Shown: positions 52,273 through 63,696, counted from the stretch's first letter. The stretch: 64,000 nt of DNA from Nematopogon swammerdamellus (GCA_946902875.1 OX336355.1:9941347-10005346); one strand, 5' to 3'. The notes: generated from the letters alone by a model not told the origin. Numbers and translations are program-made.

Positions 52273-54949
52273 TGACCTGTGCTAATAATTTCAAAATAAC
52301 GAGTGTAACAGAAATTTATCTAGTAAAAGTTCGATAGACATAACTTAAAGCAGTTCGGGAGAGAAGCAGAATATTGCAGCGGCTACGATAAGAGCTGAGT
52401 AACCCTTCTATCTATTACTACGAAGCATTTTCTATTTGCCTAAACCCGTAAGTTAAAAATAAGGATAGACTTAGATTTTTAGTACGAATTCACTTATCGT
52501 AAGTATATTACGGGTAAATTCAAGGAGTATATAAATTGTAGATCAAGGGGTAGACTTCTCCTTCACATAACTGGCAAATGGGGAATGGTTCGGTACTATA
52601 ATCTACATATGTGTGTTTTGTTGATCGTCGATCATACTTGTGAGACGTACTCAGTTGCTTAATACCGTTAAAATGTGATTTAGGATCGAAATTAGAGCTA
52701 ACCCCTAAACTTGCTAGAAAGTAAGGACAATCTGTATCGTGAGCTTATTTGAAAAGAGCCATGTGAGTTTTGTTGCCTCGCTTCTTTCTCACATAAAATT
52801 TTAGGCAAGAAGCGAGCAAAGTTAAATATAATAATTGATAAGAGAAAAATAAATGAAAATATTAATTAATTTACTTTGGTTTAATTTATGTTCTATTTAG
52901 AGATAAAGAGTAGAGTACCTATTCTTCCCACAAATATTGCACAATTCGAGTAACTTTCTTTGTTGAGTTTTATGTTGAAGTTCTATGACATGCATGAGTT
53001 AATTTTACCCATCATTGAATGTTGCCATCTTCCATCACACATAGCAGACTGACACTATAATTCGTAATTGGGGAGACAGCTGAATTGGTGAAGTTTCATT
53101 TATTGCTATAGTCAAGATATGCTACTAGCTAGCATACAAGGATATCAGGTCACTGAAACAATTTAAGGACAAAGGGAGATACAGGTGTTTACATCTGATC
53201 ATTCACTATACTCGGATCCGAATCAAACTAAATAATATATACATATGTATATGGATGCAGTGGCGTTCATCTCGACTGGCCAGTCTATCCATTGTCCTGT
53301 TTCTAATATACAATATCTAATATATAATATATAATATATAATATCTAGTATTGACCTATAAGTCTGGAGACCTAGTCCCAAGGCTTACACTATCGTTAAT
53401 GTTGCAACATCGGCGCGACAGCCTGGGGTTCTCAGGCCACGCTGAATACAATATCCAAACCTCAGTGCGGATCGGCCGGTCCATGAGAGCACTGAAAGTG
53501 TCTATAATCTATGATCTGATAGCTTGAAAAGTGGGTCAGTTCATGGGTAGGATACCACTATAACAGTTCATGTAGCTCTCGCCAAAATCAGCTGTGTAAT
53601 AGGTTACACAATATTAACATAGTAGGTCTCTACCACACTTGCTCATACTAGATTACACACAACAGATAGGGAAGTTGAACAGCACAGTTATTGATGGTAT
53701 TACAAGTTATGAAGTATTGGAAGTTCGATATTCATAACTGAGACGGTCCGTCTAGTCACTGGTAAACATACTTGCCTCAAAGTAAAGAAAAAATTTCTAC
53801 TATAGACGATAGGGTTCTCCTCAAGACGCCCCCATGTAACGTGTATATTATGCGTGGGCGGCCTATATCATTATATTCTCTCTGTCTACCCACTCGCTTT
53901 GGCATTCTAAAAGCGAAGATTGTACATAAATACGTAGACATGTAATCGCACATGCGCATTCCCGCCTTTGCAAAGTCGAGACTTTACAATAAGTACTAGC
54001 GGGATTTTTTGTCTATTTCCATTTGCCAAATACCTAATACCTACCTATAGTCAAATTCCCCGACCGTCCGGCCGGCTGCGAAATTCCAAATATCCCGATA
54101 TTGAAGGCGCAGCAACAGCCGTCACCCGCCCACGCCGCCGACGTTAAATTAATCGAACATTTCTTTAGGATTTACAGAGATGTGAGACGGTCTGTACGCG
54201 CCGTTATGCGCACTGGCGTCGTCGTGTACTTTGCAATGAATAAGCACGTTTTGAATGAAAGAAGATATGCAACTAGGAACTACGACAACGGAAGTTCGAA
54301 GAAGGATCTTTTCGATTGTCTTATTTATTTAAATTATGTATTAGATATATTAGATTTTGTGTAAGATGTGTATTTTGTATGTATATTTATAAAAATATAT
54401 AGTTATATAGTTAACACTTAAATAAAACATTAACACATTTTTGCTAACATGCCCATAGATAAACAATACAACCCAGGCATTATTTATTAAGGCTGAATAT
54501 TTCTCAAAATTGTAAGACAACGCGCTAAGAATTCGAAGAAATACAATATTATAGTCGCTGAGAGCAAGTAGTAGCATTTAACAAATTAACGAAACAAAAC
54601 TTCCCATTTCTCTTTATTTTTTTCCATTTATTTTTAGAACTTGAAAAAATTCAATCTGTTAAAATCAGCCCCTTATTACTTTCCTTCAATTTATTAATCT
54701 CCTTTTCAAATTAAATATGATTACATCCCATCGAGGATAATGCCAATTTTAACGCAGTCACAATCGCGGATTCAGTTATCTCGGATAAAATATAAACTCC
54801 GATAAATTGTACCCTCCTCGGCAAGGGTTTCCGTTTCTCCAAAGGTTCGTTTATTAACACAATACCGTCTTCGTAAAGTGTTATAATAGTCTCTAAGCTT
54901 TGGACGGTAAGTAAATGATCGCTGTAGATTAGAATCCATTACAATCTAC
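52273..54949. other. Unique A+T-rich stretch, nothing firmly recognised
   Basis: Has an imperfect hairpin at 52776-52820 (CCTCGCTTCTT / AAGAAGCGAG) and an AATATATAATATATAAT run near 53315-53345. An 87-codon frame at 54101-54364 starts MKAQQQPSPAHAADVKLIEH and looks protein-like for about 50 residues, but no splice or family evidence supports it. Confidence 0.4.
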
Positions 54950-55085
54950 CTCGTCCTGAAACCTCGCGCCTCGACGCCTCCGCCGCCGCCGCTTCCGCCC
55001 CTTCCCGCGCCCCTGCGCACCCCTAGCCGCGCCCCTCAGCGCCCCGCGCGGCCGACAGCGCGCAAGTTTCACCCGTCCGGGCTCT
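54950..55085. other. GC-rich island in A+T-rich DNA
   Basis: CCTCCGCCGCCGCCGCTTCC, CCCGCGCCCCTGCGC and GCGCCCCGCGCGGCCGACAG within 130 bp. Such patches in insects can mark promoters or 5' UTRs. No TATA, initiator or open frame could be tied to it. Confidence 0.35.
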
Positions 55086-55646
55086 TGGGACTGCAAAATC
55101 TCATTCGGGATACGTATGAAATGTCAGAAAACCTTGTTTTCAGATCGAACACTTATAAAACATTGTTACACAAACGTTGGGGTGTCGTTGAACAGATAAA
55201 GCATTTTTATTATTGTTATATATATATTTATTTATTTATATATATTTATATATAACATTGATCTAATAATAATAAAAACAATATCATACATAACGCTGCT
55301 TTTTCACAAAACCTTATCACAAAAACTAGGCAGAATCCTGTGTCTTCATAATCAAAATTCATAATATTACTTCACTACTCGAAAGAATACATACAATAGT
55401 AACGCTCCAATCTACTAGTACAGATCGCTACTGTAGAAAGTAATCAGCCTTAGGAATAGAATAAAAAAAACTATTTTGTTTGTATTATGTTTGACAATAT
55501 GGCGCTGAACGGCCGCTATTTTGAATTCTTGAACAAATGTGTTATTTACCCATTTGACAATTTTTTTATGGATTTGATAAGAACTTTTACATTGCAGAAT
55601 TTGAATTATGATTATATTAATGAAAAAGTTAAATTATAAATTTACA
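55086..55646. other. A+T-rich stretch with TA-rich microsatellite
   Basis: TATATATATTTATTTATTTATA-type repeat at 55210-55255; otherwise nothing recognised. Confidence 0.4.
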
Positions 55647-56400
55647 AAACCCCCGACCCTTAAAAAGTAAAAAATAATACCGTGTGGGGCCGGTACTTAA
55701 AAAGAATAGCCCCACTGCATCTCTCCCCATGCATGTCGTAAAAGGCGACTAAGGGATATGAACAAGATGCCGTGCTAAAGGGCGACAGGCTCGCCACCTC
55801 TCACCTTGGCACGGTACTTCCACCGAGTCATGCAGCAGGTGGGTCTTCGTGCCTTACTTGCTGCTTGATCGATTAAATCTTGTTCGAATACTTTGCGAAA
55901 CGTGGTGGTCGGTGTTGTGCTTTAATTTACCGGAGTTCTTGCAGCACAACACCGATTACTCTGCTTACCCCGATTGTCGGGATTCAGCGTGTGTGATATG
56001 TATGTATGTATGATTAAAAGAGTCTGGGGACGGCTAAGTTAATTTCCCCTCATGAGGTTTTTTATTTTATTTACTTAGCAGGCCCCCGACGACGGTCCTT
56101 TAAGCAAGTAAACGGAAATTACTTTTTAAATTGGTAATTTAACTTTTGTTACAAACTTTAAAAAAAATCGCATGCAGTTCGGTCCACTTTTTAGTATAAT
56201 ACATTTTTGATTACTTAATTACTTGATTACAAACATAGCTAAGAACCATCCCCATCAAACCAGCTTTCTAATAAAAAACCGCATCCAAATCGGTTCATCC
56301 GTTTCGGGAGCTAGGATGCCACAGACAGACGCACCCTTGCACACATACACACACACGTTAAACTTATAACACCCCCCTCCCTTTGCGTCGGGGGTTAAAA
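55647..56400 (-). repeat. Dispersed insect repeat (family of 3600-4030), interrupted
   Basis: AAAACCCCCGACCCTTAAAA AG at the left, then the insertion at 55677-56005, then CAGGCCCCCGACGACGGTCC TTTAAGCAAGTAAACGG and, further on, AAACCGCATCCAAATCGGTT, CATCC and GCGTCGGGGGTTAAAA. In reverse it follows the order seen at 3600-4030. Confidence 0.6.
55677..56005 (-). repeat. Dispersed repeat B, longest copy, nested in another repeat
   Basis: From TACCGTGTGGGGCCGGTACT through GCCCCACTGCATCTCTCCCC, AGGCGACTAAGGGATATGAA, GAGTCATGCAGCAGGTGGGT and GAATACTTTGCGAAACGTGG to CCCCGATTGTCGGGATTCAG CGTGTG, then GTATGTATGTA. It gives the best consensus of the family and lies inside the older repeat 55647-56400. 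The short TATG tandem may be its tail or a target-site artefact. Confidence 0.75.
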
Positions 56401-56681
56401 ATAATATAAAACGTTTACTTCGTCCCCATCACAATCTACAAACATTTATGATTTCACCTGTTTGAGTTATTATAGGTACCACTTCGATCCCATTTATTGA
56501 ATTGCCGTTAAAGTATTTCAGTTTCAACATATCGTACGAACCGGCAGGATAGCTCACGAATTAATTTGTAGGATGCGTCGAACGTGGTGGTTGACGACAA
56601 ACTTGATCGGAAGGCTCGAGCTCCGTAGGTAGCTCCTAACTGGGACGCACGTCAGTGGTGACAGATAATGCTACGATACGA

Positions 56682-58675
56682 GTTATCCCATAGTTATCCA
56701 TCTAAACAATATTTCAGGTAGATACTTATACATCTAAATAATATTTCATGTAGATAGTTATACATCTAAACAATATTCCATGTAGATAGTTATACATCTA
56801 AACAATATTACATGTAGATAGTTATCCATGTAAACAATATTCCATGTACATAGTTATCCATGTAAACAATATTCCATGTGGTTAGTTATCCATGTAAACA
56901 ATATTCCATGTATGTAGTTATCCATGTAAACAATATTCCATGTAGATAGTTATCCATGTAAACAATATTCCATGTATATAGTTATCCATGTAAACAATAT
57001 TCCACGTAGATAGTTATCCATGTAAACAATATTCCATGTAGATAGTTATCCATGTAAACAATATTCCATGTATATAGTTATCCATGTAAACAATATTCCA
57101 TGTATATAGTTATCCATGTAAACAATATTCCATGTAGATAGTTATCCATGTAAACAATATTCCATGTATATAGTTATCCATGTAAACAATATTCCATGTA
57201 GATAGTTATCCATGTAAACAATATTCCATGTGGTTAGTTATCCATGTAAACAATATTCCATGTATATAGTTATCCATGTAAACAATATTCCATGTAGATA
57301 GTTATCCATGTAAACAATATTCCATGTAGATAGTTATCCATGTAAACAATATTCCATGTATATAGTTATCCATGTAAACAATATTCCATGTAGATAGTTA
57401 TCCATGTAAACAATATTCCATGTAGATAGTTATCCATGTAAACAATATTCCATGTATATAGTTATACATGTAAACAATATTCCATGTAGATAGTTATCCG
57501 TGTAAACAATATTCCATGTATATAGTTATCCATGTAAACAATATTCCATGTAGATAGTTATCCATGTAAACAATATTCCATGTAGATAGTTATCCATGTA
57601 AACAATATTCCATGTATATAGTTATCCATGTAAACAATATTCCATGTAGATAGTTATCCATGTAAACAATATTCCATGTAGATAGTTATCCATGTAAACA
57701 ATATTCCATGTATATAGTTATCCATGTAAACAATATTCCATGTAGATAGTTATCCATGTAAACAATATTCCATGTAGATAGTTATCCATGTAAACAATAT
57801 TCCATGTAGATAGTTATCCATGTAAACAATATTCCATGTATATAGTTATCCATGTAAACAATATTCCGTGTAGATAGTTATCCATGTAAACAATATTCCG
57901 TGTAGATAGTTATCCATGTAAACAATATTCCATGTAGATAGTTATCCGTGTAAACAATATTCCATGTATATAGTTATCCATGTAAACAATATTCCATGTA
58001 GATAGTTATCCATGTAAACAATATTCCATGTAGATAGTTATCCATGTAAACAATATTCCATGTATATAGTTATCCATGTAAACAATATTCCATGTAGATA
58101 GTTATCCATGTAAACAATATTCCATGTAGATAGTTATCCATGTAAACAATATTCCATGTATATAGTTATCCATGTAAACAATATTCCATGTAGATAGTTA
58201 TCCATGTAAACAATATTCCATGTAGATAGTTATCCATGTAAACAATATTCCATGTAGATAGTTATCCATGTAAACAATATTCCATGTATATAGTTATCCA
58301 TGTAAACAATATTCCGTGTAGATAGTTATCCATGTAAACAATATTCCGTGTAGATAGTTATCCATGTAAACAATATTCCATGTACATAGTTATCCATGTA
58401 AACAATATTCCATGTATATAGTTATCCATGTATACAATATTCCATGTAGATAGTTATCCATGTAAACAATATTCCATGTAGATAGTTATCCATGTAAACA
58501 ATATTCCATGTAGATAGTTATCCATGTAAACAATATTCCATGTTTCATGAAGTTATCCATGTAAACAATATTTCATATAGATAGTTATCCATGTAAACAA
58601 TAGTCCATATGAGTGGTTTTCCATGTAATAATATTCCATGTAGATAGTTGTCATATAATCAATGTTCCACGTACT
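56682..58675 (+). repeat. 32-bp minisatellite, about 62 units, with 448-bp higher-order period
   Basis: The unit is GATAGTTATCCATGTAAACA ATATTCCATGTA (32 bp). Main variants replace GATA by TATA, GGTT or CATA. Edge units are diverged (CATCTAAACAATATTTC on the left, ATAATCAATGTTCCACG on the right). The variant GTTATCCGTG occurs at 57493 and 57941, and paired CCGTGTAG units begin at 57866 and 58314. Both intervals are 448 bp, exactly 14 units, and the GATA/TATA order between them is repeated. No coding. Confidence 0.95.
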
Positions 58676-59186
58676 TACATATTATCAGAGTCAGTTGGCG
58701 TGATTGGTATTGTGCACAGCACAATAATGTCTATTCTATTTTAGCCTCTTAAAGTTTTCACATGTTCATGAAATAAAATAATTAATTTCTTGAAAGAAAA
58801 TAAGAAAAAACTCAAAACAAAGAAACAACAACAAACACAACTTATAAATAAAAGATTTCCTCTATAGGGTCCAAACACATTGTCCCTGGGACGGACGCAG
58901 CATTGCCCCTCTGAATGGCGATAGAAACTTGCTGACGAAAAAAAAATTATATCGTATTATAATGTGTAAGCACCAACTGAAATTACAATTTACAGGAAAA
59001 ACAGCAAGGCCACATTCGATCAAATAAATCTTATCGGGATTAATTTCATGTCGATCGATGAACATTATATTTTTGTGTCTGTCCAAAAGTTTCCAACGAA
59101 CAGATTTAATCCGATGTCGACAGCTCGAATGCAATGGCTTCGCCAGGTCGAGAGCTGTGGCTACACATACAAGCGATGGGCGCCAC
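58676..59186. other. Unassigned stretch
   Basis: A+T-rich, then mixed sequence. The small frames on both strands at 58862-59339 have no recognised features. Confidence 0.4.
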
Positions 59187-59222
59187 CCACGAGTCAGTAA
59201 GCCTGGATACGAAATACGGCAT
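59187..59222 (+). repeat. Inverted-repeat partner, left
   Basis: GGCGCCACCCACGAGTCAGT AAGCCTGGATACG matches, in reverse, 62127-62160 with a 2-bp indel. The two face each other about 2.9 kb apart like transposon ends, but no target duplication was seen. Confidence 0.6.
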
Positions 59223-59825
59223 CGTTTGTATGAGAACCGAGGTAGCCGCCAAAGGGGTGTGAAGTCTGAGGCGGGAGCGGCGCATGGAACGCCGTGATTG
59301 GCCGAGCGAGTAGGTAGCCAAGTGACGCCAGTCTTCCATACGTTTTAACGGGATTCATACAATAAGTCGCTCATTGTGTCGATTCGCGATGAAAAGATGA
59401 AACGGATTTAACAATATTTAACCCTTCTTTACATCAAGGGAATAATATAACTTTCTCTTAAATGAACAAAGGAAACGCCCCTTTCACAATTTTGCGAATT
59501 TGCAAATTTTCGCATAAACACGATAATAGTTCTAAGTTCTGAGATACCTCGGATACTTTATTATAAATCTACATAAAATTTCCAAAACAATGATATGTAA
59601 GACCTCGTACATTGGTATTATCTTATTGGAGTATTTGTTATTGGAATTTTCCAAAATTAATAAAATAATGTTAGAAAGTCGAAAAGTTTTGTAACCAAAA
59701 AAAATATAATTATATTATTAACAACTATTTGCTAATTACTTAGCCAACGATATGACAAATTATATTGCAATATGACTTCGCGAAAAATTCGCGAAAATCT
59801 ACCCTACCATAAAAAATTTATGAGT

Positions 59826-59983
59826 ACCCACCTCGATATTTAATTTTTTTACGGTAAAATGAGGTTTTCCAGGCTTTGCCTTTTTTAACAAACTAACCAG
59901 CCATACCCACCTGGATATTTAATTTTTTTACGGTAAAATGAGGTTTTCCAGGCTTTGCCTTTTTTAACAAACTAACCAGCCAT
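59826..59983 (+). repeat. 79-bp tandem duplication
   Basis: Units 59826-59904 and 59905-59983 (ACCCACCTCGATATTTAATT ... CTAACCAGCCAT) differ at one base found (CTCGAT versus CTGGAT). A recent local duplication. Confidence 0.9.
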
Positions 59984-60097
59984 GCAGCTTGCGAATCTTA
60001 CGCCATTAACATGCTAACGTTAAATGCTAAATGCGAATGCGAAAAATATCGCTCGACAGTTCATGATGGAATGAACACACACAATGAATGTCTTATA

Positions 60098-60368
60098 CAC
60101 GGTGTTGCAAAAAACCCCAACCGTAAAACCCGAAAGGGGGTGATTCTTTACGTGAAATAACCACAACTTTTGTTGTACGACTTTTTAATTTGAAGAAAAA
60201 AATTTTTTTTTCTCCATACATTTTGAGAATAGGCATTTAAAATATTTACGGAAAAAAAAATTTTTTTTGTTAAAAAAATGTTTTCGCCACATAAGTTGTT
60301 TAGTTTCACATATAGAATAACCCCCTTATGTCAGTTAGAAATATTACGGGGGCAACTGCAACACCGTG
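60098..60368. mobile_element. TA-flanked MITE, independent third copy
   Basis: CACGGTGTTGCAAAAAACCC ... GGGGCAACTGCAACACCGTG with TA on both sides (60096-60097, 60369-60370). Compared with 36957-37230 it has small indels and substitutions, so it is an independent older insertion. Here the terminal inverted repeat is the better one (TGTTGCA/TGCAACA). Confidence 0.8.
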
Positions 60369-60403
60369 TATATGAAGTGCGAATTCACTCAAGCGTGTGA
60401 ATA

Positions 60404-61240
60404 AACCAAAACAAAAGTTCATGTGACAGATGGATAGATCTCACCGAGGCCTGAAGTTTGAGTACCAACACGATGGGTCTAGCACCAGTGGTTCTCAAGT
60501 TATGACCAAAACAAAAGTTCATGTGACAGATGGATAGATCTCACCGAGACCTGAAGTTTGAGTACCAACACGATGGGTCTAGCACCAGTGGTTCTCGAGT
60601 TATGACCAAAACAAAAGTTCATGTGACAGATGGATAGATCTCACCGAGACCTAAAGTTTGGGTACCAACACGATGGGTCTAGCACCAGTGGTTCTCGAGT
60701 TATGACCAAAACAAAAGTTCATGTGACAGATGGATAGATCTCACCGAGACCTGAAGTTTGAGTACCAACACGATGGGTCTAGCACCAGTGGTTCTCGAGT
60801 TATGACCAAAACAAAAGTTCATGTGACAGATGGATAGATCTCACCGAGACCTAAAGTTTGGGTACCAACACGATGGGTCTAGCACCAGTGGTTCTCGAGT
60901 TATGACCAAAACAAAAGTTCATGTGACAGATGGATAGATCTCATCGAGACGTTCAGATTGAGTACCAACACGATGGGTCTAAGTCCATTGGTTCTCGAGA
61001 TATGACCAAAACAAATTATCACGTGATAGATGGGTAGATCTCATCGAGACGTTCAGTTTTTGAGTACCAACACGATGGGTCTAAGTTCAGTGGTTCTCGA
61101 GATATGACCAAAACAAATTATCACGTGACAGATGGGTAGATCTCACCGAGACGTTCAGTTTGAGTACCAACACGATGGGTCTAAGTCCAGTGGTTCTGTA
61201 GATATGACCAAAACTAATGATCACGTGACAGATGATAATT
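60404..61240 (+). repeat. 100-bp tandem repeat, about 8 copies
   Basis: TATGACCAAAACAAAAGTTC starts units at 60501, 60601, 60701, 60801 and 60901. More diverged units start at 61001, 61103 and 61203, with a partial first unit from 60404. The right-hand units carry TTATCACGTGA for AGTTCATGTGA and AAGTCCA for AGCACCA. Units alternate between two types (CTGAAGTTTGAG and CTAAAGTTTGGG), which suggests duplication of unit pairs. Confidence 0.9.
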
Positions 61241-62126
61241 CCGACCCCTCACTCGCATGATCGCATCGCATTTCGCATTCAGATGCTAGCTAGCTAGCTA
61301 GCAGCGGAGCGCAGGCGCTATATAGCATTTAGCATTTAGCAGTACCACAGATAAATAGCACATACTTCATTGCTTTGTGCGTTCCAAAACAAACGAACCA
61401 ACAAAGTTTTACGAACGAAACAGCAATGCTAACTAAAATTAAATGTGATTATTGCTTAGCATTTAGCATTAATTTTTATTCATCAGGGCGCTTAGCAGTG
61501 CTAAATGCTAACGGGGTATTCATTATGAATTAATTTTGTTAATGCTAAGCATAACAAGACTAATTCCCGGTAGACGCATGACCTAAAGAAATTAATTCCT
61601 TTAGAGTCGCTCAAAAGTAAAAACCGGTAGGTACTGGTTGAATGAAAAAAGCGCGATAAACGAATATTGAACGAGGAAACCTGCTGAGGTTGACTAGAAG
61701 AAATGTCCTTTGGCAATAAGGCAGAATGCATGAAATATCTGTATACATTTAACATACATATTTATCAATAAACAAAAATAATTACAAGAGCTAACTGCAT
61801 CCAACACGATAGTCGACCTATGGTGGGAAAGCAGAAAAGAGCTCTCCATACATATTTACGCCGATGTTTGTTACTGAAATTCAAGCGAAAAATGCTATCA
61901 AATTGAATGAAAGTACTTACTCGTGAAAGGTGACTCCATCTGTGTTCAAGTTTGAATTTTTCGACGACTTTTTGCACCAAAGCACTGCACAATGAGGCAT
62001 TTTGTGACAGACGCGCACGTTCGCTCCGCCTGAGCGGCGGACGGAGACTAAGATCGGTCGCCGGCGCTAGACTGACGCGCTGGCGCGTGTGCGCCGACGC
62101 GCGGCTACCCCTGTCCTCCTATGTAT
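61241..62126. other. Unassigned, with GCTA/TTAGCATTTAGC motifs
   Basis: GATGCTAGCTAGCTAGCTAG near 61283-61302, and several TTAGCATTTAGC / GCTAAATGCTAA words at 61324, 61456 and 61498, also at 60013-60036 on the other side of the tandem array. 62025-62110 is CG-rich. No gene recognised. Confidence 0.4.
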
Positions 62127-62160
62127 AGCGTATCCAGGCTTACTGACTCGTGGCGCCACC
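62127..62160 (-). repeat. Inverted-repeat partner, right
   Basis: GCGTATCCAGGCTTACTGAC TCGTGGCGCCACC is the reverse complement of 59187-59222 apart from a small indel. Confidence 0.6.
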
Positions 62161-62279
62161 ACTATTTTGATTCATATCTAATTGATTCTACAAAAAACAA
62201 AACGCGCGTGTGGCACAAATTTCATAATTACTTTTATGAAAGCCAGCACGAATATATGTTGCGGAGGACCCATATGGTG

Positions 62280-62365
62280 GTCCCTGTCGACCCAGCCAAA
62301 TCCATCTCACCTCTCAAAACCACGCTCTACGATGTCCCACACCAGCAAATTGACGAGCAGGGCTG
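62280..62365 (-). repeat. Dispersed repeat C, diverged copy
   Basis: GGTCCCTGTCGACCCAGCCA AATCCATCTCACCTCTC, then AAACCACGCTC and CACACCAGCAAATTG, aligning with 7800-7890 in the same orientation. Confidence 0.45.
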
Positions 62366-62444
62366 TTCAGCCTATTGTACGACGCAAGAACGATGCTTTT
62401 CGGGCAACTATTTTTCAGGAATCACAGACAATCTTTATTGTTTT

Positions 62445-62809
62445 CTTTTTTATATAAAGCTGACGAGGTTTGCTACATCACCTACTACATTCGTGATGTC
62501 AGCCCATAACACCTTGGTGAACTAGGAGCCTTGTCAGTGCTTCCCTTCGGTCGTGCCGGCTACACTGAACTGGACGGAAAACACGAATTATTTAATATAT
62601 CTTTAAACCGATCTTTTATTCAGTGCGATGGTGCCATCCTAGTACGGTAAGAAGAGAAAGGACCTACAGGTTTACGTGGAATCAGAACCACGGTCAGCCT
62701 CCAACGGTCGAGCGGTCACCCATCCATCCACTGCCTGCGTCCAGGTGTGCTTATGATCACGACCGACAATCGACAAACCAATCGCACCACTGAGCTACCG
62801 AGGCTTACA
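62445..62809 (-). mobile_element. tRNA/5S-headed SINE, near full-length
   Basis: In reverse: 3' tail GCTACATCACCTACTACATT and GTGATGTCAGCCCATAACAC, body, then GGAATCAGAACCACGGTCAG CCTCCAACGGTCGAGCGGTC ACCCATCCATCCACTGCC, and the A-box end CCACTGAGCTACCGAGGCTT AC. The 5S-type ACCCATCC and CGGTCAC parts are kept but the GTTAAGCAACG part has decayed. Older than the copy at 24983. Confidence 0.8.
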
Positions 62810-63070
62810 ATTATGCCCTTTTATTAATCTCAATAAGCAAAAGAATACAGGACCCAAACAAAGTGAAGAGTTGCGATTTCACCGAATGGGCGTCTCGCTG
62901 TTCGATTATTATCGCTAGTGTGGGTGGTGTGCCCCAGAACCCGGTACAAGACAGGCGGACGAAACTCGCGTTACTATTGAATTAGGACTACATAAACTGG
63001 ACAGTGAAGCATTTGCGATAGTTTAGCCGGTTTATAGGATCGAGGGGTTTAATTCATTGATTCACACATA

Positions 63071-63290
63071 GCTCACACAGGCTTGCCACCTCTCACCTTG
63101 GCACGGTACTTTCACCGAGTCATGCAGCAGATGCCTTACTTGCTGCTTGATCGATTGAATCGTGTTCGAATACTTTGCGAAACGTGGTGGTCGGTGTTGT
63201 GCTGTAATTTACCAGAGTTCTTGCAGTACAACACCGATTAATTTACTCTGCTTATCCCGATTGTCGGGATTCAGCGTGTGTGATATGTAT
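63071..63290 (-). repeat. Dispersed repeat B, copy
   Basis: CAGGCTTGCCACCTCTCACC TTGGCACGGTACTTTCACCG AGTCATGCAGCAG, then GAATACTTTGCGAAACGTGG and ATTGTCGGGATTCAGCGTGT. It lacks the GTACCGGCCCC end and is followed after 67 bp by another copy. Confidence 0.65.
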
Positions 63291-63356
63291 GTATGTATAT
63301 GTATTCACACATACTATACGAAACAACCGATACTGTTTCATGTACTGTGTGGATTC

Positions 63357-63696
63357 CGGTACTGTGTGGGGCCTTAAAAAGAATAAGTAGGTATGGGTAC
63401 TGTGTTAAGTACCTTAAAAAGAATAGCCCCACTGCATCTGCCCCCGTGCATGTCGTAAAAGGCGACAAAGGCAAAGGGCGACAGGATAGCCACCTCTCAA
63501 CCTGGCACGGTTTTTCCATCGACTCTTGCAGCAGGTGAGTCTTCACGCCTTACTTGCTGCTTAATAGTTATCTTGTCGGAATAATTATCTCAATGTGATG
63601 GTCAGTGTTGTGTGGTAATTTACCAGAATAACTGCACCACAACACCAATTGCTCTGCTTACCCCGATTGTCGGGATATAGCGTGTGGTGTGTATGA
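63357..63696 (-). repeat. Dispersed repeat B, second adjacent copy
   Basis: GGTACTGTGTGGGGCCTTAA AAAGAATA, then again ACCTTAAAAAGAATAGCCCC ACTGCATCTGCCCC, CAACCTGGCACGG, GCCTTACTTGCTGCTTAATA and CCCCGATTGTCGGGATATAG. Same orientation as the copy at 63071. The doubled AAAAAGAATA start suggests a small slip at this edge. Confidence 0.65.

Noticed and set aside
54101..54364. An 87-codon frame starting MKAQQQPSPAHAADVKLIEH
   Set aside because: The first half looks plausible but no family, promoter or splice evidence supports it and the end is A/T-driven. It is mentioned under the surrounding region rather than called.
56682..58675. Regular 32-bp repetition that superficially resembles a CRISPR array
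   Set aside because: Units are head-to-tail without unique spacers, no cas genes are nearby, and the DNA is clearly eukaryotic. It is a minisatellite.
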